Source: Solibacillus cecembensis | GTDB taxonomy: Bacteria; Bacillota; Bacilli; Bacillales_A; Planococcaceae | Length of the DNA: 64,000 nucleotides | Assembly: GCF_001439635.1 (NCBI RefSeq) | Contig: NZ_LMBZ01000025.1 | Span: 1-64,000, forward strand | Reading direction: 5' to 3' | Shown: positions 50,600-59,574 of the stretch, one piece after another | Position numbering within the stretch: the first letter of the stretch is position 1 | How the letters are laid out: each line of letters begins with the position of its first letter | Position numbers and translations under genes: made by a program | The notes under the pieces: generated by a model | Told to the model about the DNA's origin: nothing | The model's input: only the letters and a program-made list of their open reading frames with translations | Database searches by the model: none

Positions 50600-50637
50600 A
50601 AAAAATCAATTACGCAAAGGTGTAATTGATTTTTTTG
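50600..50637 (+). terminator. Terminator after accA, resembling the 3' hairpin of the repeat family
   Basis: AAAATCAATTACGC pairs with GGTGTAATTGATTTT around AAA, followed by TTTT. The core CAATTACGC-aaa-GGTGTAATTG is almost identical to the 3' hairpin of repeat copies A, D and G. Confidence 0.87.
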
Positions 50638-50725
50638 TTAAGATTTCGATAATTGTTACTCAGAATAGTTACATAAAGACCGTTTTTCTGTTAATGTGAA
50701 TAATAGCATAGGAGGAGAACATTTG

Positions 50726-51685
50726 ATGAAAAAGATAGCAGTTTTAACGAGTGGAGGAGACGCTCCAGGGATGAATGCTGCCATCCGTGCTGTTGTTCGT
50801 AAAGCACGATATCATGGCGTAGAAGTCGTTGGCGTTTATCATGGCTATGAAGGGCTTTATAATGAAAATTATAAACCTCTAGATATAGGCTCAGTTGGAG
50901 ACATTATTCAGCGTGGTGGTACAATCTTATATTCTGCTCGTTTCCCAGAGTTTAAAGAGGGAGATTATCAGGAACAAGCAATTGAACGCATGAAAAAAGC
51001 AGGCATTGAAGGATTAGTCGTTATTGGTGGTGACGGTTCTTACCGTGGTGCGATGCAGTTAACTGAAAAAGGTTTTCCATGCGTTGGAATTCCAGGGACG
51101 ATTGATAATGACGTTCCTGGGACAGAATATACAATAGGTTTTGATACAGCATTAAATACAGTGGTAGATTCCATAGATAAAATTCGTGATACGGCAACAA
51201 GTCATGAAAATACTTTTGTAATCGAAGTTATGGGGCGTGATGCGGGGGATATCGCATTATGGGCTGGACTTGCTGGAGGGGCAGAATCAATTTTAATCCC
51301 AGAAGAAAAGTTTGAAATTGAAGATATCGTGACACGTTTAGAGCGAGGTGCTTCACGAGGGAAACGTCACAGTATTATCATTGTTGCTGAAGGTGTAATG
51401 AAAGGCCATAAGCTCGCAAAACAATTAGAAGAACGTACAGGGGTTAAAATACGTACTTCTGTACTTGGTCATATTCAGCGTGGCGGCTCACCATCTGCGC
51501 GTGATCGAGTGTTAGCCGGTTTATTTGGAGCGCGAGCAGTCGAACTTTTAATAGAAGGTAAGGGCGGACGTGCTGTAGGGATTAAAAATCATAATGTCGT
51601 TGATTATGATTTTAAAGTGGCGTTTGAACAAAAGCATCAAGCAGATTTAAGTTTATACACATTATCAAAAGAACTATCAATTTAA
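50726..51685 (+). CDS. pfkA: 6-phosphofructokinase
   Basis: 319-aa ATP-dependent PFK, the committed step of glycolysis. ATP site TSGGDAPGMNAAIRAVV and VIGGDGSYRGAMQL; fructose-6-P and catalytic Asp in GIPGTIDNDVPGTEYTIGFDTA; HIQRGGSPSARDR. The ATG at 50726 has AGGAGGAGA upstream and gives the family-standard length; the upstream GTG does not. Co-oriented with pyk. Confidence 0.96.
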   Translation: MKKIAVLTSGGDAPGMNAAIRAVVRKARYHGVEVVGVYHGYEGLYNENYKPLDIGSVGDIIQRGGTILYSARFPEFKEGDYQEQAIERMKKAGIEGLVVIGGDGSYRGAMQLTEKGFPCVGIPGTIDNDVPGTEYTIGFDTALNTVVDSIDKIRDTATSHENTFVIEVMGRDAGDIALWAGLAGGAESILIPEEKFEIEDIVTRLERGASRGKRHSIIIVAEGVMKGHKLAKQLEERTGVKIRTSVLGHIQRGGSPSARDRVLAGLFGARAVELLIEGKGGRAVGIKNHNVVDYDFKVAFEQKHQADLSLYTLSKELSI

Positions 51686-51696
51686 CAAAAAATTTA

Positions 51697-51772
51697 CCAC
51701 TATTATAAGTAGTGGAATGAATGTCTACTATTTATTTCATTCAGGGGTATAAACCTCGGCGTATTTGATATT
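51697..51772 (+). repeat. Degenerate remnant of the intergenic repeat (copy I)
   Basis: CCACTA/TAGTGG hairpin (51697-51715) and GAATGAA/TTCATTC pairing (51715-51751) resemble the internal part of copy B's left module, and CTCGGCGTATTTGATATT (51755-51772) resembles the end of copies D and E. The core with GATGTCACAG is missing. Assignment is tentative. Confidence 0.35.
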
Positions 51773-51794
51773 ACACAAACGGAGATGACATAAG

Positions 51795-53555
51795 ATGAGA
51801 AAAACGAAAATTGTATGTACGATTGGACCAGCAAGTGAATCACCAGAAATGTTAGAAAAATTAATTACAGCAGGGATGAATGTTGCACGATTAAACTTTT
51901 CACATGGGGGTCATGAAGACCATGCGATTCGAATTGCGGCAATCCGCGATGCATCCGTGCGTATGAAGAAGCCTGTCGGAATTTTATTGGATACGAAAGG
52001 TCCTGAAATTCGTACACATACGATGGAAAATGACGAGCTTCATTTAGTAGCCGGACAAGTTATTGATATTTCAATGTCAGAAGTAATCGGAAATGAATCT
52101 TGTTTTTCTGTAACATATGATCGCCTCATTGAAGATGTAGAGCAAAACGACCGAATTTTATTAGATGACGGCTTAATTGAACTACGTGTTTTAGCAAAAG
52201 ATATGGAACAAGGTCGCATCCATACGATTGTAGAAAATTCAGGCGTTTTGAAAAATAAAAAAGGTGTAAACGTGCCAGGTGTTTCAGTGAAATTACCAGG
52301 TATTACTGATAAAGACGCGTCAGATATTTTATTTGGTATTGAGCAAGGTGTCGATTTTATTGCGGCATCATTCGTTCGAACTGCCAAAGATGTTTTAGAA
52401 ATTCGTGAATTACTAGAACAAAATGAAGGCGGACATATTCAAATTATTCCTAAAATCGAAAACCAAGAGGGCGTTGATAATATTGACGCAATTATCGAAG
52501 TTTCAGATGGCTTAATGGTTGCTCGTGGAGATTTAGGTGTAGAAATTCCAGCAGAAGAAGTACCACTCGTACAAAAAAACTTAATTAAAAAATGTAACCA
52601 AGTAGGGAAACCTGTTATTACAGCAACACAAATGTTAGATTCCATGCAACGTTTCCCACGTCCAACACGCGCGGAAGCATCAGACGTTGCCAATGCGATT
52701 ATTGACGGTACAGATGCCATCATGTTATCTGGTGAGACTGCTGCTGGATTATACCCAGTAGAATCAGTAGCAACGATGAATAAAATTGCAGAACGTACAG
52801 AAGACTCTTTAGATTATCGTGCAATCGTTTCACAACGTAGCCGAGAAAGACAAGCGAATATGACAGAAGCAATTTCTCAGGCGGTAGCTTTCACATCTAT
52901 TAACCTGGGTGTAAAAGCGGTGTTAGCACCAACTGAAAGCGGAAATACGGCACGCATGATCGCTAAATATCGCCCAGGCGTTTCAGTGATTGCTGTTACA
53001 AGTCAGCCAACAACTGCCCAAAAGTTAACATTAGTTTGGGGCGTAAAGCCAATCGTTACTTCTCGCGTCTCGACAACAGATGAAATTTTAGAGCTATCTG
53101 TTGATGAAGCGTTAAAGCATGAGTTTGTAAATCACGGAGATGTTGTCGTAATTACAGCAGGCGTACCGGTTGGTGAAGCGGGTACAACAAACTTAATGAA
53201 AGTTCACGTGATTGGGGACTTATTAGCGCGCGGACAAGGAATTGGTAAAGCATCAGTTGTAGCAAAAGCAGTAGTCGCGAAAAATGCAGGTGAAGCATTA
53301 GCGTATGATACTGAAGGTGTAATTATTGTAACGGTTGGTTCGGACCGTGAAATGATGCCTGCAATTGAAAACTGTGTAGGGATTATTACAGAAGAAGGTG
53401 GATTAACAAGTCATGCGGCAGTAGTCGGCTTGAGCTTAGGAATCCCCGTTATTGTTGGTGTAAAAGAAGCAACAACATTAATCCGTCATGGTCAAGAAAT
53501 TACAATGGATGCAGAAACTGGTGTCATCTATAAAGGACATGCCAGCGTACTATAG
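51795..53555 (+). CDS. pyk: Pyruvate kinase with C-terminal PEP-utiliser domain
   Basis: 586-aa enzyme making pyruvate and ATP from PEP and ADP. (beta/alpha)8 core with KIVCTIGPASES, LDTKGPEIRTH, IIPKIENQEGVDNIDAI and ITATQMLDSM, the allosteric domain (about 355-475), and an extra C-terminal PPDK-like domain (about 490-586; GLTSHAAVVGLSLGIPVIVG) as in other Bacillus-type Pyk. A start ATG with GGAGATGAC upstream. Terminator follows. Confidence 0.96.
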   Translation: MRKTKIVCTIGPASESPEMLEKLITAGMNVARLNFSHGGHEDHAIRIAAIRDASVRMKKPVGILLDTKGPEIRTHTMENDELHLVAGQVIDISMSEVIGNESCFSVTYDRLIEDVEQNDRILLDDGLIELRVLAKDMEQGRIHTIVENSGVLKNKKGVNVPGVSVKLPGITDKDASDILFGIEQGVDFIAASFVRTAKDVLEIRELLEQNEGGHIQIIPKIENQEGVDNIDAIIEVSDGLMVARGDLGVEIPAEEVPLVQKNLIKKCNQVGKPVITATQMLDSMQRFPRPTRAEASDVANAIIDGTDAIMLSGETAAGLYPVESVATMNKIAERTEDSLDYRAIVSQRSRERQANMTEAISQAVAFTSINLGVKAVLAPTESGNTARMIAKYRPGVSVIAVTSQPTTAQKLTLVWGVKPIVTSRVSTTDEILELSVDEALKHEFVNHGDVVVITAGVPVGEAGTTNLMKVHVIGDLLARGQGIGKASVVAKAVVAKNAGEALAYDTEGVIIVTVGSDREMMPAIENCVGIITEEGGLTSHAAVVGLSLGIPVIVGVKEATTLIRHGQEITMDAETGVIYKGHASVL

Positions 53556-53573
53556 TAAAATACACTTATAAAC

Positions 53574-53613
53574 AAAAAAACATCATTAGATTTTTATCTA
53601 ATGATGTTTTTTT
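53574..53613 (+). terminator. Terminator after pyk
   Basis: AAAAAAACATCATTAGAT and ATCTAATGATGTTTTTTT form a perfect long stem. Confidence 0.92.
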
Positions 53614-53679
53614 GTTGAGAGGAAATGAAACTTTTTTGTCTAGCAAACGTATATAAAAGTAACAATAGGAGGAATATGC

Positions 53680-54069
53680 ATGAAAAAGTTATTAGTAGGA
53701 TTATTATTTTTAGTATTTGCTGAAATTGCGACTTTCATCATTGTCGGCAAAGCGATCGGCGTTTTATATACATTATTATTAATTATCGTGACATCGGTTG
53801 TTGGTGTGTTAATTGCTAAAAAACGTGGCACAAAATCTTTCCAAGCCATTCAAAACAGTGCTGCACAAGGTCAGCCGCCTGGTGTACCAATGATTGAAAC
53901 TTTTATGATTTTTATCGGAGGAGTTTTATTAGCTTTACCAGGTTTTTTAACAGATATTATCGGTCTGTTATTTGTATTAGGCATTACAAGAAACTTATTT
54001 AAGCCACTTATTTTCTTGTGGTTACGTAAAAAGATGAAGCACGGACAAGTCGTTATTTTGCAAAAATAG
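53680..54069 (+). CDS. fxsA: FxsA-family membrane protein
   Basis: 129-aa protein with two N-terminal helices (about 2-20, 25-46) and a third hydrophobic stretch (about 72-100), matching FxsA (suppressor of F-exclusion of phage T7 in E. coli). Molecular function unknown. ATAGGAGGAA precedes the ATG. Same place as in B. subtilis. Its last 17 bases overlap the 3' end of the convergent ytvI gene. Confidence 0.87.
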   Translation: MKKLLVGLLFLVFAEIATFIIVGKAIGVLYTLLLIIVTSVVGVLIAKKRGTKSFQAIQNSAAQGQPPGVPMIETFMIFIGGVLLALPGFLTDIIGLLFVLGITRNLFKPLIFLWLRKKMKHGQVVILQK

Positions 54070-55021
54070 TACTTTGTTTCACTTTTACTGCAAGCATTAA
54101 TAAAATAGGGCTTAATAGGATGCCATAAAATCCAAACAGTAAAATCGAGGCAGCACTGATTAAAAAAGTATGGACCATGCGTAAATGTAGCGTATGTGAC
54201 CATAATTTTGACTCAGCTAGCTGCCTTGTTATTTGGACGAAAACATAAAGCAGGATGAGCGCGATTGCTAATGTTAGCTTGTTTACAAAAAAGAAATAGG
54301 CAGCGAGTGGCAGTAAAAAAATGCCGATTCCTAAAAAAGGAAGCATATCAGCTAATGATATTAAAAATGCTTTGCTTATAGGCGCATCGAATTGTAAAAA
54401 ATAAAAGCCTGTACAAAGTAAAATAAATGTCAGTGTAAATAGCTGAAGCTCGACAAAAATAAAATAGCTAATGAGTTCCATTGATTTTGAGAAGTAATGG
54501 GACCAAACTTTTCGAAAAGATTTTGGTGTGTAAGTGAAAAACCAAAGTCTATTTTTTTTACTCTCAAAAATAGAAAAGTAGAAAACGATAAAGAAAATAA
54601 ATAATTCAAAAATAGAGTTGAGTAAACCTTTTACAAAACTAACAAAGAATAGCATAGCATCATTCAGAAGTGTAGAAACTTTCTCAAGGAAAAAGGGCAG
54701 TAAGGGATGTGTACTGTAGTGACTTGAAAATGTTTGAAGTGCGTTTTGTATCGTAGGGAGTAGTTGTAATGTACTTTGTAGAAATAAAAAAAATAATGTC
54801 GCTATAAATGCAAGGAAAAGTAAGGTGACAAAGATGACCGCAATAAAAAAGGGAATCTTCAATCGCTCTTTTAAAAAGGCAATAACCGGATAGATGATAT
54901 AGGCGGCAAAAATACCTAGTACGATTGGAAAAGTGAAAAAAAGTAAGGCGATATAGATCAATAAGATGACGTATTTCCAGGTACGTTCCAAAAAGTTGCT
55001 AAAATTATACATTTCCCTCAA
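54053..55021 (-). CDS. ytvI: AI-2E family (PerM-type) permease YtvI
   Basis: 322-aa integral membrane protein with about eight helices, including the paired N-terminal hairpin and the C-terminal GxxGxxxxP-like segment (FGFYGILLSPILLMLAVKV). The family exports autoinducer-2 or other small solutes in some bacteria; the substrate here is unknown. Shorter than B. subtilis YtvI (371 aa). TTG at 55021 is preferred, eight bases after AGGAG; the GTG at 55030 lies inside that site. Overlaps fxsA tail to tail. Confidence 0.82.
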   Translation of the reverse strand: MREMYNFSNFLERTWKYVILLIYIALLFFTFPIVLGIFAAYIIYPVIAFLKERLKIPFFIAVIFVTLLFLAFIATLFFLFLQSTLQLLPTIQNALQTFSSHYSTHPLLPFFLEKVSTLLNDAMLFFVSFVKGLLNSIFELFIFFIVFYFSIFESKKNRLWFFTYTPKSFRKVWSHYFSKSMELISYFIFVELQLFTLTFILLCTGFYFLQFDAPISKAFLISLADMLPFLGIGIFLLPLAAYFFFVNKLTLAIALILLYVFVQITRQLAESKLWSHTLHLRMVHTFLISAASILLFGFYGILLSPILLMLAVKVKQSTIFAK

Positions 55022-55131
55022 TTTATTCACTCCTATTTTATGCCTGATATATCTCGTTCTAAACTTATTATTCTCTTTAAAACAGTAAATCGATTAGATT
55101 TACTTTTATTTACTAAAATATACGTAATACA

Positions 55132-55160
55132 TTCACAAAGCCGTCAAAATTGATTATAAT
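55132..55160 (+). promoter_or_regulatory. citZ promoter
   Basis: TTCACA (55132-55137), 17 bp, TATAAT (55155-55160); transcription start expected near 55167. Confidence 0.8.
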
Positions 55161-55165
55161 GAATT

Positions 55166-55180
55166 ATGTAAGCGATTTAC
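55166..55180 (+). promoter_or_regulatory. Candidate cre (CcpA) site at the citZ start
   Basis: ATGTAAGCGATTTAC matches about 9 of 11 informative cre positions and contains the near-palindrome GTAA-GCGAT-TTAC. It spans the predicted transcription start, where CcpA binding would repress, as known for B. subtilis citZ. Confidence 0.6.
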
Positions 55181-55276
55181 TTATAGGTTCATTGAGCAGA
55201 ACGAAAATGAGTGTACTTCTATATTATTAAGAAAGCACTTACAAAACTAATTTATCTAGTGAAGGAGAGATTTTTT

Positions 55277-56392
55277 ATGTCAGCAACTAAAGGTTTAGAA
55301 GGTATCGTTGCAGCGGAATCAAAGATTAGTTCTATCATCGATGATACACTTACTTATGTAGGTTATAACATTGACGACCTTACTAATAATGCAACGTTTG
55401 AAGAAATCATTTACTTATTATGGCACACTCGTTTACCAAAAGCGGACGAGCTAGCTGAATTAAAACAACAACTTGCTGAGAACATGTCTATCCCGGCGGC
55501 AATTACAGACCTATTCAAATCTATGCCAATCGAAACAGTACACCCAATGGCTGCTTTACGTACAGCAGTATCAATGTTAGGGGCATTTGATGAAGAAGCA
55601 GACGTAATGGAAACTGAAGCTAACTACCGTAAAGCAATTCGTTTACAAGCGAAAATTGCTACAGTAGTAACAACTTTTGCTCGTGTTCGTCAAGGTAAAG
55701 AGCCAATTGCTCCGAAGCCAGAGTTAGGCTATGCAGCAAACTTCTTATATATGCTATCTGGTAATGAGCCAGAAGCAATTGCAATCGAAGCATTTGACAA
55801 AGCGTTAGTATTACACGCTGACCACGAATTAAATGCTTCTACATTTACAGCTCGTGTATGTGTAGCGACATTATCAGATGTATATTCTGGTGTAACTGCT
55901 GCAATCGGCGCTTTAAAAGGTCCATTACATGGTGGTGCAAATGAACAAGTTATGAAAATGTTAACTGAAATTGGTTCACTTGATAAAGTTGAATCATGGG
56001 TTCAAAACAAACTTGATAACAAAGAAAAAATCATGGGCTTCGGTCACCGCGTATACCGCAAAGGCGACCCACGTGCACCACACTTGCGCGTAATGTCTGA
56101 GAAATTAACGAAATTAACTGGTAAACCAGAATTATATGATATGTCAGTGAAAATTCACGATATGATCGTAGAACAAAAGAATTTACCAGCTAACGTAGAT
56201 TTCTTCTCAGCATCAGTATATGACTCTTTAGGTATCGAGCATGACTTATTTACACCAATCTTCGCAGTATCTCGTACTTCAGGTTGGGTAGCTCATATCC
56301 TTGAACAATATGCAAACAACCGTTTAATCCGTCCACGTGCAGAGTATGTTGGACCAGGTATGCAAAAATACATTCCAATTAACGAGCGTTAA
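55277..56392 (+). CDS. citZ: Citrate synthase
   Basis: 371-aa enzyme condensing acetyl-CoA and oxaloacetate. Active-site His in HGGANEQVMKML and FGHRVYRKGDPRA and Asp in VDFFSASVYDSLGI. Length equals B. subtilis CitZ (372). The ATG at 55277 follows GAAGGAGAG; the longer ORF would include the leader. First gene of citZ-icd; mdh follows after a terminator and a repeat copy. Confidence 0.96.
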   Translation: MSATKGLEGIVAAESKISSIIDDTLTYVGYNIDDLTNNATFEEIIYLLWHTRLPKADELAELKQQLAENMSIPAAITDLFKSMPIETVHPMAALRTAVSMLGAFDEEADVMETEANYRKAIRLQAKIATVVTTFARVRQGKEPIAPKPELGYAANFLYMLSGNEPEAIAIEAFDKALVLHADHELNASTFTARVCVATLSDVYSGVTAAIGALKGPLHGGANEQVMKMLTEIGSLDKVESWVQNKLDNKEKIMGFGHRVYRKGDPRAPHLRVMSEKLTKLTGKPELYDMSVKIHDMIVEQKNLPANVDFFSASVYDSLGIEHDLFTPIFAVSRTSGWVAHILEQYANNRLIRPRAEYVGPGMQKYIPINER

Positions 56393-56469
56393 TCAGAAAA
56401 GTATGATAACATATCTAGGACTGTGCAGATGCCAGTCCTAGATTTACGATTATTAGGAGGCAATTTCCA

Positions 56470-57732
56470 ATGACTAACAAAATAGTAGTAGATAATGGTA
56501 ATTTAATCGTTCCAAACAATCCAGTGATCCCTTTCATCGAGGGTGACGGTATCGGTCCAGATATCTGGGCAGCAGCTTCTCGCGTAATCGACGCGGCTGT
56601 AGCAAAAGCTTACAACAACGAAAAGAAAATCGAATGGTTAGAAGTTTTAGCTGGTGAAAAAGCATTCAACAAAACTGGCGAATGGTTACCACAAGAAACT
56701 TTAGACAAAATCAATGAATATTTAATCGCTATTAAAGGTCCTTTAACAACTCCAATCGGTGGCGGTATTCGTTCCCTAAACGTAGCATTACGCCAACAAC
56801 TTGACCTTTATGTTTGCTTACGTCCAGTACGTCACTTTGAGGGTGTTCCTTCACCAGTTAAACGTCCTGAAGATGTAAAAATGGTTATTTTCCGTGAAAA
56901 CACTGAAGATATCTATGCTGGAATCGAGTTTGAAGCTGGTTCAGACCAAGCTAAAAAAATCATCGACTTCCTACAAACAGAATTCGGTACAAAAAACATC
57001 CGTTTCCCAGAAACTTCAGGTATTGGTATTAAACCAGTATCTCAAGAAGGTACACACCGTTTAGTACGTTCTGCTATTGAGTATGCAATCAAGCACAACG
57101 AACCAACTGTTACTTTAGTACACAAAGGTAACATCATGAAGTACACTGAGGGTGGATTCAAAAAATGGGGTTACGAATTAGCAGAAACAGAATTTGCTGA
57201 TCAAACTTTCACTTGGAACCAATACGATGCAATTAAAGCTGAACAAGGTGAAGCTGCTGCAAACGCTGCACAAGATGCTGCATTAGCTGCTGGTAAAATC
57301 TTAGTTAAAGATTCAATTGCTGATATCTTCTTACAACAAATCTTAACTCGTCCAAATGAGTTCGACGTAGTAGCTACTATGAACTTAAACGGTGACTACA
57401 TCTCTGACGCATTAGCTGCTCAAGTTGGTGGTATCGGTATCGCTCCTGGAGCTAACATTAACTATGTAACTGGTCACGCAATCTTTGAAGCTACTCACGG
57501 TACAGCTCCAAAATATGCTGGTCAAGACAAAGTTAACCCATCTTCAGTATTACTTTCAGGCGTATTAATGCTTGAGCACTTAGGATGGCAAGAAGCTGCA
57601 GACATGATTACAAACTCAGTTGAGAAAACAATCTCTTCTAAAGTTGTAACTTATGACTTTGCACGTTTAATGGATGGCGCTACTGAAGTAAAATGTTCAG
57701 AGTTTGCTAGCGAATTAATCAAAAACCTCTAA
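56470..57732 (+). CDS. icd: Isocitrate dehydrogenase (NADP)
   Basis: 420-aa enzyme forming 2-oxoglutarate. PFIEGDGIGPDIW at the N-terminus, substrate-binding/phosphorylatable serine in GGGIRSLNVALRQ, RENTEDIYAGIE, LVHKGNIMKYTEG and the C-terminal ATHGTAPKYAGQDKVNPSS. TTAGGAGGCAA precedes the ATG. About 78 nt after citZ with no terminator, so co-transcribed. Confidence 0.96.
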   Translation: MTNKIVVDNGNLIVPNNPVIPFIEGDGIGPDIWAAASRVIDAAVAKAYNNEKKIEWLEVLAGEKAFNKTGEWLPQETLDKINEYLIAIKGPLTTPIGGGIRSLNVALRQQLDLYVCLRPVRHFEGVPSPVKRPEDVKMVIFRENTEDIYAGIEFEAGSDQAKKIIDFLQTEFGTKNIRFPETSGIGIKPVSQEGTHRLVRSAIEYAIKHNEPTVTLVHKGNIMKYTEGGFKKWGYELAETEFADQTFTWNQYDAIKAEQGEAAANAAQDAALAAGKILVKDSIADIFLQQILTRPNEFDVVATMNLNGDYISDALAAQVGGIGIAPGANINYVTGHAIFEATHGTAPKYAGQDKVNPSSVLLSGVLMLEHLGWQEAADMITNSVEKTISSKVVTYDFARLMDGATEVKCSEFASELIKNL

Positions 57733-57793
57733 TTTGTAATCGACTTTGCTCATATATGTGAAATAGTGCACAAATTATTAATCGTATAATTAG

Positions 57794-57828
57794 AAAAGGG
57801 AGAGACTTTTAAGTTTCTCCCTTTTTGT
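57794..57828 (+). terminator. Terminator after icd
   Basis: AAAAGGGAGAGAC (57794-57806) pairs with GTTTCTCCCTTTT (57813-57825), then T-rich. It separates icd from mdh. Confidence 0.83.
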
Positions 57829-57858
57829 TCGATAGAAACGCATTTATTTGTTATTTAG

Positions 57859-57965
57859 GCTGAATCAAGTTAATGCCCCGGCGGATGTCACAGATTTTTT
57901 AGGGGAGTTTTTCGAGCGGTCTCGAAAAAAATCTGGACGCAATTACGCCAAGGCGTAATTGATAT
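57859..57965 (+). repeat. Structured intergenic repeat, right module and half of left (copy G)
   Basis: GCTGAATCAAGTTAA is the right arm of the left module; the partner arm is missing. The right module is complete and closest to consensus: GCCCCGGCGGATGTCACAG, a T/A stem with TTTTTCGAGC opposite TCTCGAAAAA, ATCTGGACGC, and a perfect 3' hairpin AATTACGCC-aa-GGCGTAATT. Lies between the icd terminator and mdh. Confidence 0.83.
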
Positions 57966-58005
57966 ACGAACAATCGTAAAACAAATGAAGAGGAGTGGAT
58001 TGGAC

Positions 58006-58944
58006 ATGTCATTGAATCGAAAAAAAATCTCAGTAATTGGCGGTGGCTTCACTGGAGCGACTGCTGCGTTTTTAGTAGCACAAAAAGAATTAGGTGATGT
58101 TGTTTTGGTAGATATTCCGGAAGTAGAAAATCCAACTAAAGGTAAAGCACTTGATATGTGGGAAGCTGCACCTGTGCAAGGCTTCGACTCTTATGTAAAA
58201 GGAACAGCAAAATATGAAGATACGGCAGATTCAGACATTGTTTTAATCACTGCGGGTATAGCGCGTAAACCAGGCATGAGTCGTGATGATTTAGTACAAA
58301 TCAATCAAGGGGTCATGAAGTCTGTATCGAAGCAAATCGCAAAATATTCTCCTAATGCAACAATAATCGTATTAACAAATCCAGTTGATGCGATGACGTA
58401 TACGGTGTTTAAAGAAACAGGGTTCCCTAAAAATCGTGTTATTGGACAATCAGGTGTGTTAGATACAGCGCGTTTTAGAGCTTTCATTGCAGAAGAGCTT
58501 AACATTTCGGTCAAAGATATTACAGGTTTTGTATTAGGTGGACATGGGGATACGATGGTTCCGCTCACACGTTATTCATTTGCAGGTGGGATTCCACTTG
58601 AAACGCTTATTTCGGCGGAGCGTTTAGAAGAAATTGTCCAGCGTACGCGTGGTGGTGGCGGTGAAATCGTGAATCTATTAGGAAATGGTTCCGCTTATTA
58701 TGCCCCAGCTGCTGCAATGGTTGAAATGACCGAGGCGATTCTAAAAGATCAGAAACGTATATTACCGTCAATTGCCTATTTAGAAGGTGAATTTGGTTAT
58801 GAGGGGATTTATTTAGGTGTCCCGACATTATTAGGTGCAAATGGCATTGAAAGAATCTTTGAATTAGAGCTTACAGTAGAAGAAAAGGCCGCATTAGATC
58901 ACTCAGCCGAAGCGGTTAAAGAAGTAATGAATGCGTTAATCTAA
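58006..58944 (+). CDS. mdh: Malate dehydrogenase
   Basis: 312-aa NAD-dependent enzyme of the LDH-like group. NAD motif ISVIGGGFTGATAAFLVA, VDIPEVENPTKGKALDMWEAAPVQG, catalytic His in GGHGDTMVPLTRYS, and VLTNPVDAMTY. The ATG at 58006 follows GAGGAG and gives the exact Bacillus length; the seven-codon extension has no site. Separated from icd by a terminator and repeat copy G, unlike the tight citZ-icd-mdh of B. subtilis, so it probably has its own promoter, which I could not identify with confidence. Confidence 0.95.
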   Translation: MSLNRKKISVIGGGFTGATAAFLVAQKELGDVVLVDIPEVENPTKGKALDMWEAAPVQGFDSYVKGTAKYEDTADSDIVLITAGIARKPGMSRDDLVQINQGVMKSVSKQIAKYSPNATIIVLTNPVDAMTYTVFKETGFPKNRVIGQSGVLDTARFRAFIAEELNISVKDITGFVLGGHGDTMVPLTRYSFAGGIPLETLISAERLEEIVQRTRGGGGEIVNLLGNGSAYYAPAAAMVEMTEAILKDQKRILPSIAYLEGEFGYEGIYLGVPTLLGANGIERIFELELTVEEKAALDHSAEAVKEVMNALI

Positions 58945-58954
58945 TTTGTGAATG

Positions 58955-58990
58955 ACCTAAGTGAGAAATGAATTCTTGCTTGGGTTTTTT
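58955..58990 (+). terminator. Terminator after mdh
   Basis: ACCTAAGTGAGAA (58955-58967) pairs with TTCTTGCTTGGGT (58973-58985, several G-U), followed by TTTTTT. Confidence 0.72.
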
Positions 58991-59093
58991 GTATAAACTT
59001 GAGGCATGTAAAATTTTAGCTCACCTGTATTTGTACTTTGTGGTCAAAGTTGATACTATGAAGATAATCTCAAGATGAAGGGGTTGCGCATAT

Positions 59094-59528
59094 TTGTTGA
59101 AACCGAATGGAAAAGTAGGCAGGAAAATTGATGAACTAGAAATTGGTGAGCGGTTACACATTACAGAAACGATAGAGGATAAGGATTTATTATTATACTT
59201 AGGTTTAACGAATGACAGTAATCCGTTATATATTCAGCATGATTATGCAGCAGACACACCGTTTGGTAAACCAATTGTACCGACGATTATGCTAAATGGT
59301 ATTATTACTTCTGCTATTTCTAAACATATGCCAGGACCGGGTTCAAATATTGTAGAGCAACATTTAATTTATTCACATCCCGTCTTTCATTATGAAACGA
59401 TTGAATTCACATTACAATTGGAACAAATTGATGAGTTGAAAAATCAGGTTGAAATAAGTGTGCAAGGATATAATGCACAAAAGCAATCGATTGTTGAGGG
59501 GATTTTAAAAGTTTCACCACCATATTAA
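59094..59528 (+). CDS. MaoC-like hotdog dehydratase
   Basis: 144-aa hotdog-fold protein. The hydratase-2 signature is present: LTNDSNPLYIQHDYAADTPFGKPIVPTIM (Asp and His of the D-x4-H motif and the PFGxPIVPG-like segment). Family members hydrate enoyl-CoA or enoyl-ACP thioesters; the substrate here is unknown. TTG start (59094) with GAAGGGG ten bases upstream; the next codon is also TTG. Lies between mdh and phoP, where B. subtilis has no such gene. Confidence 0.78.
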   Translation: MLKPNGKVGRKIDELEIGERLHITETIEDKDLLLYLGLTNDSNPLYIQHDYAADTPFGKPIVPTIMLNGIITSAISKHMPGPGSNIVEQHLIYSHPVFHYETIEFTLQLEQIDELKNQVEISVQGYNAQKQSIVEGILKVSPPY

Positions 59529-59574
59529 TTGATTTGAGATGGGGGTTTCAAATCGATTTTGGAGGAAGTAGAAA

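Noticed and set aside
52040..52387. 115-aa minus-strand ORF inside pyk
   Set aside because: Antisense to the conserved pyruvate kinase core; Ser/Thr-rich shadow sequence typical of a reverse frame.
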